A stretch of DNA of 64,000 nt from Saliphagus infecundisoli (GTDB lineage Archaea; Halobacteriota; Halobacteria; Halobacteriales; Natrialbaceae): contig NZ_JAIWHV010000003.1 of assembly GCF_020177375.1 (NCBI RefSeq), forward strand, positions 153,943 to 217,942, in the 5' to 3' direction. Of the stretch, positions 26,891 to 38,429 are shown one piece after another. The notes under the pieces were generated by a model. It worked only from the letters and a program-made list of their open reading frames with translations, did no database searches and was not told the origin of the DNA. How positions within the stretch are numbered: position 1 is the stretch's first letter; each line of letters starts with the position of its first letter. The position numbers and the translations under genes are program-made.

Positions 26891-26902
26891 CAATATAGTT
26901 AT
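26891..26902 (+). promoter_or_regulatory. TATA-like element upstream of the substrate-binding protein gene
   Basis: The AT-rich CAATATAGTTATACG precedes ATG 26942 by about 45 bases in the divergent gap between rnp4 and this gene. A second AT patch GATGATATATCG lies at 26921-26932 and could be the core element instead. Confidence 0.4.
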
Positions 26903-26941
26903 ACGGGGAGGGTCGAGTATCGATGATATATCGACGCCACG

Positions 26942-28843
26942 ATGACGGGACCCTCCACCGACCGGCTCGACAGGCGATCGCTGCTCGCGGCGCTCGGAGC
27001 CGGCGGGTTGGGCGCTACTGCCGGCTGCGTCCACCGAGCCCGCAACGCCGTCAACCGGGACGGCCCCGAGCAGCTCTCCCTGACGATCACGACCGTCCCC
27101 GCCGACGTCGACCAGGTCTCGATCCGGATCGCCAACGACCTCCAGGCGAACCTCGCGGCAGTCGGGATCGAGGCCAGCATCGACCCGCTGTCGGTCGAGG
27201 AGTTCTTCCGGGCGACGCTCGTCAACCACGACTTCGACCTCTTCGTCGGCCACCACCCCGGCGACGACGACCCCGACTTCCTCTACGAGTCGCTCCACTC
27301 GGTGTTCGCGAGCGAACCCGGCTGGCAGAACCCCTACGGATTCACGAACATGGCCTTCGACACCCTACTGGAGCGCCAGCGGCGGATCGGCGGCGAGGCC
27401 CGCCGGACCACCATCGGCGAGATCCTGGAGGCGCTCGCGGCCGAACAGCCGTTCGTCCCGCTGTGTGTCCCGACCGAACACCGGCTCCTGCGGACCGACC
27501 GCTTCGAGGGCTGGAACGACGACCTGCTCGCGAGCCGGCTTGGCTATCTCGGATTGGAACAAGTCGAGGGCGCCGAGGGCCCCAACGACCGGCTCCGGGC
27601 GCTCGTCACCGACGCGCGCTCGACCGTAAACCTGAACCCGCTGTCGGCGGAGTACTACGACCAGAGCACCTACATCGACCTGCTGTACGACTCGCTCGCG
27701 ACCGCCGACGGCGACGGCTTTCGTCCCTGGCTCGCCGAGTCCTGGGAGTGGGAGGGCCGGACGGTGACGGTCCGGCTCCGGCCCGACCTCTCCTTTCACG
27801 ACGGCGAATCCCTCACCGCCGACGACGTCGCCTTCACCTACCGCTTTCTCGACGACACCACGCTCGGGGATGAGGAGTCGATCGAGGCGCCGGCGCCTCG
27901 CTACCAGGGCCAGGTCACGGCCGTCGAGGAGGTCATCGCTACCGACGACCGAACCGTCGAGATCGAGGTCTCGACCGGCCGGGAGGTCGGCGAACGCGCG
28001 CTCGCGGTCCCGATCCTCCCCGAACACGTCTGGAGAGAGCGCGCCGAGGAAGTCGAGATCGCCGGAATCTCGATCTCCCAGGGGACGACGGAGGCCGTCG
28101 TCACCGACAACATCCCACCGGTCGGCAGCGGCCCCTTCGCGTTCGTCGAGCGAACCGAGCGCGAGAGCCTCGAGCTGGCCCGTTTCGAGGACCACTTCTC
28201 GCTCCGGGAGGATGCCGGAGCCAGCGGCGGGGACGTCGAGGGCGAGGGAGACGATGATGGGGAAAACGGCAACGAGACGCCTCCGACGGGCGCCGAGCGC
28301 CGGGAGTCGGGGCCGACGCCGGCGCCGACCGTCGCCGAACTCGGGACCCGGGTCGAACCCAGCAGCCCATCGACGATCGAGTCGATGGGAAACGGCGACG
28401 GGGACGTCACCGTCACGCCGATAGAGCCCCACACGATCGGGGACGTCGAGGAGCGAGAGGGACTCGCGCTCCGGGACACGTCCTCCCGGGCGTTCTACCA
28501 GGTCGGGTTCAACGTCAGGAACGCCCCCTTCGGGAACCCCTACTTCCGGCGGACCGTCGCCCGCCTGCTCGACAAGGCGTGGATCGCCCGCGACGTGTTC
28601 TACGGCCACGCCGACCCCGTCGCGACGCCGCTTCCCGAGGGATGGGAACAGCACGACGGGGACGACAGGAACGAGGAAGCCAGCGACGAGTGGGTTCCCG
28701 AGAGCCTCCGGTGGGACGGCGAGGACCCCGAAGTCCCCTTCTTCGGCGAGGACGGCGACCTCGACGCCGAGGCCGCCCGCGCGGAGTTCGAGGAGATCGG
28801 CTTCCAGTACAACGACCAGGGCGACCTCCTCATGGGTGAGTGA
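26942..28843 (+). CDS. Family-5 solute-binding lipoprotein with permuted halves
   Basis: 633 residues. The N-terminus LDRRSLLAALGAGGLGATAG followed by Cys is a Tat lipoprotein signal. The body is clearly related to dipeptide/nickel-type binding proteins (SBP_bac_5), but the segments come in unusual order. Residues about 45-205 carry the family's C-terminal-lobe signatures (DPDFLYESLHS, NPYGFTNMAFDTLLE, QPFVPL, RTDRFEGWNDD). Residues about 215-630 carry the N-terminal ones (NPLSAEYYDQS, SFHDGESLTADDVAFTYRF, PILPEHVWR, IPPVGSGPFAF, FNVRNAPFGNPYFRRTVARL). An acidic Gly/Asp/Glu linker of about 55 residues interrupts the second part. No ABC permease or ATPase genes are nearby. The stop overlaps the PAP2 gene start by four bases. 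The ligand is unknown. Confidence 0.8.
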   Translation: MTGPSTDRLDRRSLLAALGAGGLGATAGCVHRARNAVNRDGPEQLSLTITTVPADVDQVSIRIANDLQANLAAVGIEASIDPLSVEEFFRATLVNHDFDLFVGHHPGDDDPDFLYESLHSVFASEPGWQNPYGFTNMAFDTLLERQRRIGGEARRTTIGEILEALAAEQPFVPLCVPTEHRLLRTDRFEGWNDDLLASRLGYLGLEQVEGAEGPNDRLRALVTDARSTVNLNPLSAEYYDQSTYIDLLYDSLATADGDGFRPWLAESWEWEGRTVTVRLRPDLSFHDGESLTADDVAFTYRFLDDTTLGDEESIEAPAPRYQGQVTAVEEVIATDDRTVEIEVSTGREVGERALAVPILPEHVWRERAEEVEIAGISISQGTTEAVVTDNIPPVGSGPFAFVERTERESLELARFEDHFSLREDAGASGGDVEGEGDDDGENGNETPPTGAERRESGPTPAPTVAELGTRVEPSSPSTIESMGNGDGDVTVTPIEPHTIGDVEEREGLALRDTSSRAFYQVGFNVRNAPFGNPYFRRTVARLLDKAWIARDVFYGHADPVATPLPEGWEQHDGDDRNEEASDEWVPESLRWDGEDPEVPFFGEDGDLDAEAARAEFEEIGFQYNDQGDLLMGE

Positions 28844-29724
28844 GCGTGCTCGGCCGGGTCCTCCTTGAGGTAAGCATCGGCGTCTCGATCATGATCGCCG
28901 TCGCGACGGCCGTCGTCGTCGGCCGCCAGCGGCTCGTCGTCACACTCCGGGAGTTCACCGACCGGCTCCGGGACGTCGCACCGACCGCGGCCGTCCTCAC
29001 GGTCGTCCTGCTGTTCAACGGGATCGCCCGCCAGGTCGTCCCGGAGCTCTCCTGGATCATTAACCAGAACGTCGGCTTCGTCAACCTCAACCTCACGTGG
29101 GTGATCTACGACCTCGAGGGCGAGTTCCTCGTCTGGCTCCAGTCGTTTGCGAACCCGACGTTCACCAGCTACTTCTCGTTTATCTACATCTACGGCTACA
29201 TCTTCCTGCTGGTCTTTCCCGTGGTCGCCTACTTCGCGCTCCCCAACAGCCGCCCGTTGCGCGAGTTGCTCGCGGCCTACACGCTGAACTACGTCCTCGG
29301 GCTGATCTGTTACGTCGTCATCATCGCCTACGGTCCCCGGAACATGATGCCCGAACTCGTCCAGGGGCTGCTGTTCGACACCTATCCCCGCTACCAGTAC
29401 CTCACGCGCCAGGTAAACCGGAACACGAACGTCTTCCCCTCGCTTCACACCTCGCTTTCGGTGACCGTAGCCTTGCTCGCCTACCGCTCGCGGGCCGTCT
29501 ACCCCCGGTGGCACCCGGTCGCGTTCACCCTCGCGGTCAGCGTCGTGCTCTCGACGATGTATCTGGGAATCCACTGGGCGACCGACGTGGTCGCCGGGAT
29601 CGTCCTCGCCTGGCTCTGCGTGGTGCTTGCCTCCCGGCTGGTCGGACGCTGGTCGCCCGTGGGCTACCTCCGTGACCACTTTCGCGACCGGGGCTGGCTC
29701 GGCTCCCGACCGCCGGAGCCGTGA
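28840..29724 (+). CDS. PAP2-superfamily membrane phosphatase/transferase
   Basis: 294 residues starting at GTG 28840, overlapping the previous stop (GTGA), so it is translationally coupled to the binding protein. About six to seven membrane helices. The PAP2 catalytic motifs are visible: FPSLHTSLSVTVALLAYRS (motif 2, His) and STMYLGIHWATDVVAGIVLA (motif 3, His-x3-Asp). The first motif (KxxxxxxRP) is not obvious, as in the PAP2_3 inositol-phosphotransferase-like branch (Aur1/Ipt1). It may dephosphorylate or transfer head groups of lipid phosphates at the outer membrane face. The partner gene is unusual for this family. Confidence 0.83.
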   Translation: MSVLGRVLLEVSIGVSIMIAVATAVVVGRQRLVVTLREFTDRLRDVAPTAAVLTVVLLFNGIARQVVPELSWIINQNVGFVNLNLTWVIYDLEGEFLVWLQSFANPTFTSYFSFIYIYGYIFLLVFPVVAYFALPNSRPLRELLAAYTLNYVLGLICYVVIIAYGPRNMMPELVQGLLFDTYPRYQYLTRQVNRNTNVFPSLHTSLSVTVALLAYRSRAVYPRWHPVAFTLAVSVVLSTMYLGIHWATDVVAGIVLAWLCVVLASRLVGRWSPVGYLRDHFRDRGWLGSRPPEP

Positions 29725-29775
29725 CTCTCCGGAAAAGCGACCCCGGAAACCGTCGAAAACGCGAAGAAACGAGCC

Positions 29776-30171
29776 TCAGTCGTCCTCGAGCGCGTCGGCG
29801 ATGCGCTGTAGCTGCCGGGTCTGGTCGCGCATCTCGTCTCTGAGCTGTCGGACCTCGCGGACCAGTTCCTCGTTGTCGCTGCCCTGGTCGCCGCCAGGCG
29901 CCCCGCCGGGACCGCCGGGGCCGCCCCCGCCCATCATGCCGCCCATCATCTGGGCGAAGGGGTTGCCGCCACCGCCGCCCATGCCGCCAGGCCCGCCACC
30001 GCCGCCACCGAAGGGGTCCGGCGGCCCCTCGCCCTCTCCCTCCTCGCCTTCCTCGGCGCGTTTCTCGCGGATCTCCTCGACGCGCTCGCGGAAGGACTTC
30101 TCCTCGCCCTCTCCGGTCTCTGCGTCCTCGCTACCGGCGTCCTCGGCGTCGTGTTCGTTGTCGTCGGCCAT
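29776..30171 (-). CDS. Gly/Met-rich acidic protein with C-terminal coiled coil
   Basis: 131 residues from ATG 30171. Three parts: an acidic N-terminus (DNEHDAEDAGSEDAETGEGE), a charged helix (SFRERVEEIREKRAEEGEE), and a central low-complexity run of glycines with Met and Pro (GGGGGNPFAQMMGGMMGG). A short C-terminal coiled coil follows (ELVREVRQLRDEMRDQTRQL). I do not recognise a family with a known role; similar Gly-rich proteins occur in haloarchaea. It is transcribed away from the PAP2 gene. Confidence 0.65.
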   Translation of the reverse strand: MADDNEHDAEDAGSEDAETGEGEEKSFRERVEEIREKRAEEGEEGEGEGPPDPFGGGGGGPGGMGGGGGNPFAQMMGGMMGGGGPGGPGGAPGGDQGSDNEELVREVRQLRDEMRDQTRQLQRIADALEDD

Positions 30172-30215
30172 GAGGGCGGGTTCTCCGCCGCGCCGGAAAA
30201 GGATTGTCATAGCCG

Positions 30216-30974
30216 TCAGAACGAACCCAGCGACGACTGGAGCCGGCGTTCGTCGGCCCCCTCCTCGAGCTCGTAGCCGACCAGGTCGCGCATGTCGACG
30301 GCGTACGTCGTCGCGCCCCGATCGAGGACGAGCAGCCGCCCCTTCACGCCCCGAACCGTACCCGAAGCAATCGTTTCGACCACTGGTCGGACCGGGAGGT
30401 CGAGTCCGTAGTCGAAGGCGTAGCGGTCGATGACGTCGAACTCCGCGAGAGCGCCCTCCCACCGATCCGCGTCCACGTTCGCCGCGAGGCCGGCCCGCTT
30501 GGTCGGGACCCGGACACGGTCAGTGAGTTCCTCGGCGATTCCGGCCTCGAGTTCGCGGGCGATCCGGCCGTTCGAGACGGTGTGGATGTGGGCCCCGCGG
30601 TCGGCGCCCTGCTCGCGCAGGCGGGTCTCGAGGCGCTCGGCCCGCGTTACTCCGACCTTGACCGTCCTGGGAGCGAAGGCCGCGAGGTAGACCGCGTGAG
30701 GGTCGTAACAGTCCATCTCGTCTTTGAGACAGGTTCCCGTACAGCGGGCACAGACCCAGCTCGTCGTGTGGAACTCGCAGTAGGGGGTTTCGGGGCGGTC
30801 GCAGGCGTAGTGGACGCCCTCGCGGTCGATCGAGCCGGCACACCGCCGGTCGCCGAGCCCGAAGCCGAGGTCGGTGCCCGGTTCGAGGGAGATCCGTCGG
30901 GCCTCGCTCCCGTCGCCGTCGCTGACCAGCAACGCGGAGCCCCGGCCGCTCGGGTCGTAGCCGACGACTTGCAC
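30216..30974 (-). CDS. DUF2797 protein with zinc-type cysteines
   Basis: 252 residues. The N-terminal half contains many Cys/His pairs (RRCAG, YACDRPETPYCEFHTT, CARCTGTC, MDCYDPHAVYL), suggesting one or two zinc sites. The middle (FAPRTVKVGVTRAERLETRL, REQGADRGAHIHTVSNGRIA) resembles a GIY-YIG-like strand arrangement seen in DUF2797 proteins. No function is established for the family. It is 44 bases upstream of the Gly-rich gene on the same strand. Confidence 0.8.
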   Translation of the reverse strand: MQVVGYDPSGRGSALLVSDGDGSEARRISLEPGTDLGFGLGDRRCAGSIDREGVHYACDRPETPYCEFHTTSWVCARCTGTCLKDEMDCYDPHAVYLAAFAPRTVKVGVTRAERLETRLREQGADRGAHIHTVSNGRIARELEAGIAEELTDRVRVPTKRAGLAANVDADRWEGALAEFDVIDRYAFDYGLDLPVRPVVETIASGTVRGVKGRLLVLDRGATTYAVDMRDLVGYELEEGADERRLQSSLGSF

Positions 30975-31013
30975 TGGCGGCGGTAGGTCGGGGCCGGCTA
31001 AAGCTTCCCCGGA

Positions 31014-31952
31014 CTACCGCTCGTCGAGGCGGGCCACGAGCGAGCGGGCGGCCTCTCTGACGGAGTCGTCGCTCGAGAGGGCGGGCTCCCAGTGGGTCGA
31101 GAGCTTCTCGATCGAGAGGCGCATCTTCGGGACGTCGCCGGTCCAGCCCCGGTCGCCGCCGGTGTACTCGTAGTCGGGATCGAGGCCCATCTCGTCGCTT
31201 ACGATGTCGGCGATCCGATCGACGGAGGTCGTCGTCCGGGTGCCGAGGTTGTAGGTGTGCATTCCCCCCTTCGGGGTGCCCTCGACGACTGCCCGGATCG
31301 CCTCCGAACACTCGGCCACGTGCATGTAGGACTTCTGCTGGCGGCCGTCGCCGAGGATCGTCAGCGTCTCCGGGTTCTCGTCGAGTTTCTCGACGAAGTC
31401 GGGGACGACGCCCGCGCCGAAGCGGGGGCCGACGACGTTCGCGAAGCGGAAGTTCCAGACCGTGAAGTCGTGTGAGTGGGCGTACACCGAGAGGAGGCTT
31501 TCCTCCGAGAGCTTGGCCGCGCCGTAGATGCTGATCGGCTCGAGGGGCGCGTAGTCCGCGGGCGTAGGACGGGGTGCCTCGCCGTAGACCGTCGAGGAGG
31601 AGGTAAAGGCGAGCCGGGAGACGCCGACTTCCTCCATCCGCTCGACGAGATCGTAGGTCATCGAGCCGTTGACCTCGAACTGCTCGCGGGGGTCGTCGGT
31701 ATCCACGTATTTGTCGGCGGCGGCACAGTGAAAGACCGCGTCGAGGTCCCCGGTGATCGCGTCCTCGAGGGTCTCCCGCTCGGTGAGATCGCCCTCGACG
31801 AACGCGCAGTCGTCGGGAACCGATTCGCGAACCCCGTTCGAGAGGTCGTCGACGACGACGACCTCGTTGTCGGCCGCGAGCTGGGCCGCGAGCTCTGAGC
31901 CCACGAGTCCCGCCCCGCCCGTCACCAGTAGCCGGCGATCGGTCAGGTCCAT
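31014..31952 (-). CDS. NAD-dependent sugar-nucleotide epimerase/dehydratase
   Basis: 312 residues, extended SDR. The cofactor motif LLVTGGAGLVGSELAAQLA lies at the N-terminus and the catalytic Ser and Tyr-x3-Lys appear as FTSSSTVYGEA and SIYGAAKLSEESL. The pattern of FRFANVVGPRFGAGVVPDFV and DGRQQKSYMHVAECSEAI is that of UDP-glucose 4-epimerase-like enzymes that supply sugars for the haloarchaeal S-layer glycan or exopolysaccharide. ATG 31952 is chosen over an in-frame ATG ten codons upstream. It diverges from acs. No glycosyltransferases adjoin it. Confidence 0.87.
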   Translation of the reverse strand: MDLTDRRLLVTGGAGLVGSELAAQLAADNEVVVVDDLSNGVRESVPDDCAFVEGDLTERETLEDAITGDLDAVFHCAAADKYVDTDDPREQFEVNGSMTYDLVERMEEVGVSRLAFTSSSTVYGEAPRPTPADYAPLEPISIYGAAKLSEESLLSVYAHSHDFTVWNFRFANVVGPRFGAGVVPDFVEKLDENPETLTILGDGRQQKSYMHVAECSEAIRAVVEGTPKGGMHTYNLGTRTTTSVDRIADIVSDEMGLDPDYEYTGGDRGWTGDVPKMRLSIEKLSTHWEPALSSDDSVREAARSLVARLDER

Positions 31953-32043
31953 GTCGGTACCGACCGGGAGGCGGTGCATGTGTGTTGTGGTTCCGACGAG
32001 GGGCGGAGGAACGCTTATTTTTCCGACCCCACAGGGTGAGGGC

Positions 32044-33999
<1,956 letters not shown>

Positions 34000-34120
34000 A
34001 TTTCGACTTTCAATAGAAAGCGAAATACAAGGGAAGGTGGTGACGGCGGATGAAGCGGCGAGTGGACACTGAGGACGCCTATCAAAGCCTATTTCCCTTC
34101 GGTGTTCGAGAGATTACGAA

Positions 34121-35887
34121 ATGGCGTCTCACGGGGACGAGCTCGCACGAACGGAGTACGAGGCGCTGCTCGACGCGGCCGAGAGCTACCGGGAGGCGCT
34201 CGTGGTTCGCCTCGTCGGCGAGACCGGCCTCCGGCCGCGGGAGCTGACCCGGATCCGGCCCGATAACGTCCACGAGCAGCGGTCGGATCCCCCGCGATAT
34301 CTCCTCTCGATCCCGACGGAAAGCGGCGGCGAGGATCGGCGGGCGTACCTCCCGACCGCCGTCGAGGGCGAGCTCCGGCGGTACGTCCGCAACGCCGGGA
34401 TCGCCGGCGACGAGCGGGTCTTTTCGGTCGGCGCGCGCCGGCTCCAGATGCTCGTCTCCGAGGTCGCCGACCGGGCCGCGACGCGCCGGAGCGACCCCTC
34501 CCTCGCCGGGATCTCGACGGACGGTCTTCGGCGGTTCTTCGCCCGGCGGACCCTCGTCGCCGGGGTGAACCCCCGGGCCGTGAAGGCCGCCGGCGGCTGG
34601 GGAAGCTTTCAGAGCCTCGAGCCCTACCTCCCCGAGCCGACCGACGACGCGCTGGTCGCGGCGTTCGACCCCGTCGAGCCCGATCGGATCGACCGTTCGG
34701 ACGGAACTACCGCCTCACCTCCCGGGATCCCCGGCCGGCATCGGGCGGTGACCGAAGCGATCCTGGAGAGTTCGACGCCCGCGGAGATCGAGGCCGAGCT
34801 CTGTGAGACGCTGGCCGGCAGCGACCTCGGCGATGACTCGGTCGCCGGCCCCCCGGCATACGACCTGGCCTGGATCGAACGCCGGACTCCCGAGGACGGA
34901 GAGAGCCCCCACGCGGCCTGTGGGATCGACGCCGACCGCACCGCCGACCTCCCCGGAAGTTTCGAGGGAAGCCGGGAGGAGAGACCGGGCGAGGTCGCCG
35001 TCGTCGAGGCGGACGGCGTCGATCGGTCCCCGGAATCGGTCGCCGCCGTCGGCGTCGGCTACGGCGACGCGACGTACGCGACGCTGTTCGTCGGCGCCGA
35101 CCGCGAGGGCGCCTTCGGGACCGACGAACGCGGCTGGCTCTCGACCGTCGGGCGCCAGGCCGGCCACGCCGTCGCCGCCGCCCGCCGCCGAACCCTGTTG
35201 CTCTCGGACACCCTCGTCGAACTCGAGATTGTCTGTCGGGACGGGAACTCGTTTTTCGTCTCGGCCTCGGCACAACTGGGCTGTCGGTTCGAACTCGACT
35301 CGCTGGTCTCGCTGACCGAGGCGACCCAGCTCTGTTACGTCCGCCTCGAGGGGGCCCCACCGACGGACGTGTTCGACCTGGCCGACGCGGACCCCGGCGT
35401 CGACGACTGCCGGCTCGTCGGGACCGGCGACGAGGAGTGGCGCGTCGAGTTCGTCCTGCTGGGCTCCTCGCCGATCGTCACCCTGACGGAGTACGGAACG
35501 ACGGTCCTGGCGGCGACGATCGAGGAGGGGGTCGCCCGGATCGCCGCCGAGTGTAGCGCCGACGCCGAGATCCGGGCGATCGTCGAAGGGGTCCGGTCGG
35601 CGTTTCCCGACTCCGAACTCGCCGGCAAACGCGAGGTCGAGCGCTCCGTCCGGACCGCAAGCGAGTTTCGGGAGGGCATCGAACAGCGCCTCACCGACCG
35701 CCAGGAGGCGGCCCTCCGGGCGGCGTACTTCGGGGGCTACTACGACTGGCCGCGGGAGAGTACCGCCGAGGAGATCGCCGACGCGATGGGGATCTCCTCG
35801 CCGACGCTGCACAACCACCTCCGGAAGGGACAGCACGAACTCCTCCGGACGTTCTTCGACGGCCCCTCAACCGACGAAACTCGGTAG
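34121..35887 (+). CDS. Bat-type HTH_10 regulator with integrase-like N-terminus
   Basis: 588 residues. Residues about 10-175 resemble the catalytic fold of tyrosine recombinases (GETGLRPRELTRIRPDNV with the first Arg; DGLRRFFARRTLVAGVNP with the HxxR position changed to DGLR; a Tyr at about 169 in SLEPYL). The His residues of the recombinase set are absent. The middle (about 255-365) is GAF-like (TYATLFVGADREGAFGTDER). Residues about 365-515 form the Bat-associated domain. The C-terminus (about 530-582) is an HTH_10 motif, LTDRQEAALRAAYFGGYYDW followed by AEEIADAMGISSPTLHNHLR. It sits between the two acs genes and probably regulates acetate use; that is inferred. Confidence 0.85.
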   Translation: MASHGDELARTEYEALLDAAESYREALVVRLVGETGLRPRELTRIRPDNVHEQRSDPPRYLLSIPTESGGEDRRAYLPTAVEGELRRYVRNAGIAGDERVFSVGARRLQMLVSEVADRAATRRSDPSLAGISTDGLRRFFARRTLVAGVNPRAVKAAGGWGSFQSLEPYLPEPTDDALVAAFDPVEPDRIDRSDGTTASPPGIPGRHRAVTEAILESSTPAEIEAELCETLAGSDLGDDSVAGPPAYDLAWIERRTPEDGESPHAACGIDADRTADLPGSFEGSREERPGEVAVVEADGVDRSPESVAAVGVGYGDATYATLFVGADREGAFGTDERGWLSTVGRQAGHAVAAARRRTLLLSDTLVELEIVCRDGNSFFVSASAQLGCRFELDSLVSLTEATQLCYVRLEGAPPTDVFDLADADPGVDDCRLVGTGDEEWRVEFVLLGSSPIVTLTEYGTTVLAATIEEGVARIAAECSADAEIRAIVEGVRSAFPDSELAGKREVERSVRTASEFREGIEQRLTDRQEAALRAAYFGGYYDWPRESTAEEIADAMGISSPTLHNHLRKGQHELLRTFFDGPSTDETR

Positions 35888-35908
35888 TTTTTACGTATTT
35901 AGAGACGG

Positions 35909-35917
35909 GGTTTATCA
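35909..35917 (+). promoter_or_regulatory. TATA box for acs
   Basis: GGGTTTATCAG is centred about 33 bases before ATG 35946, inside an AT-rich gap of 58 bases after the regulator gene. This fits a strong promoter with a short leader. Confidence 0.6.
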
Positions 35918-35945
35918 GTATTATTCCTAATCTATGTGACGTTCC

Positions 35946-37928
<1,983 letters not shown>

Positions 37929-37967
37929 GTGTCGCTATCGCAACGAGAACGACTTCAACGAAAACAC

Positions 37968-38429
37968 ATGGTAGACGCTAGCTCACGAGATCCGGACGAC
38001 GACGACCGCTCGCCGGCCGCAGACGATCCGCGGCCCGACGGCGGCGTCGCCGGCCGACCGGCACAGGCGCATCGGGACACCGACTACCTCAACTCGGAAG
38101 TGAACATCTTGCGGCCGAGCACGCGGTTCATGCGCGACCACCTCCGGGTGGTTTGGGTCGGCTTCGCCGTCTGGGCGCTGGCCATCTTCGGTCCGGTGAC
38201 GGCGACGCGGCTCGCGCCCGGCCCGATGACGACCGAGATGCCGGTGCTCGGATTCCCCTTACACTACTTCCTGGTGGCCTTCGGCGCGCCGACTGCGGCG
38301 CTGCTCCTCTCGTTTTGGTACGCCCGCAGGCGCGACGCCTTGGACGAGAAATACGGCATCGAACACGCGGCCGGCACGGCCGATAGCCCCGACCGGGCGG
38401 CGGCCGCCGACGGAGGGAGCGACGAATGA
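37968..38429 (+). CDS. DUF4212 symporter small subunit
   Basis: 153 residues from ATG 37968. An acidic N-terminus (about 1-40) is followed by two membrane helices (VVWVGFAVWALAIFGPVTAT and FPLHYFLVAFGAPTAALLLS), ending in WYARRRDALDEKYGIEH. This is the pattern of DUF4212, the small partner of SSS-type acetate permeases. Its stop overlaps the start of the large subunit by four bases (ATGA), consistent with a two-part transporter. Confidence 0.9.
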   Translation: MVDASSRDPDDDDRSPAADDPRPDGGVAGRPAQAHRDTDYLNSEVNILRPSTRFMRDHLRVVWVGFAVWALAIFGPVTATRLAPGPMTTEMPVLGFPLHYFLVAFGAPTAALLLSFWYARRRDALDEKYGIEHAAGTADSPDRAAAADGGSDE

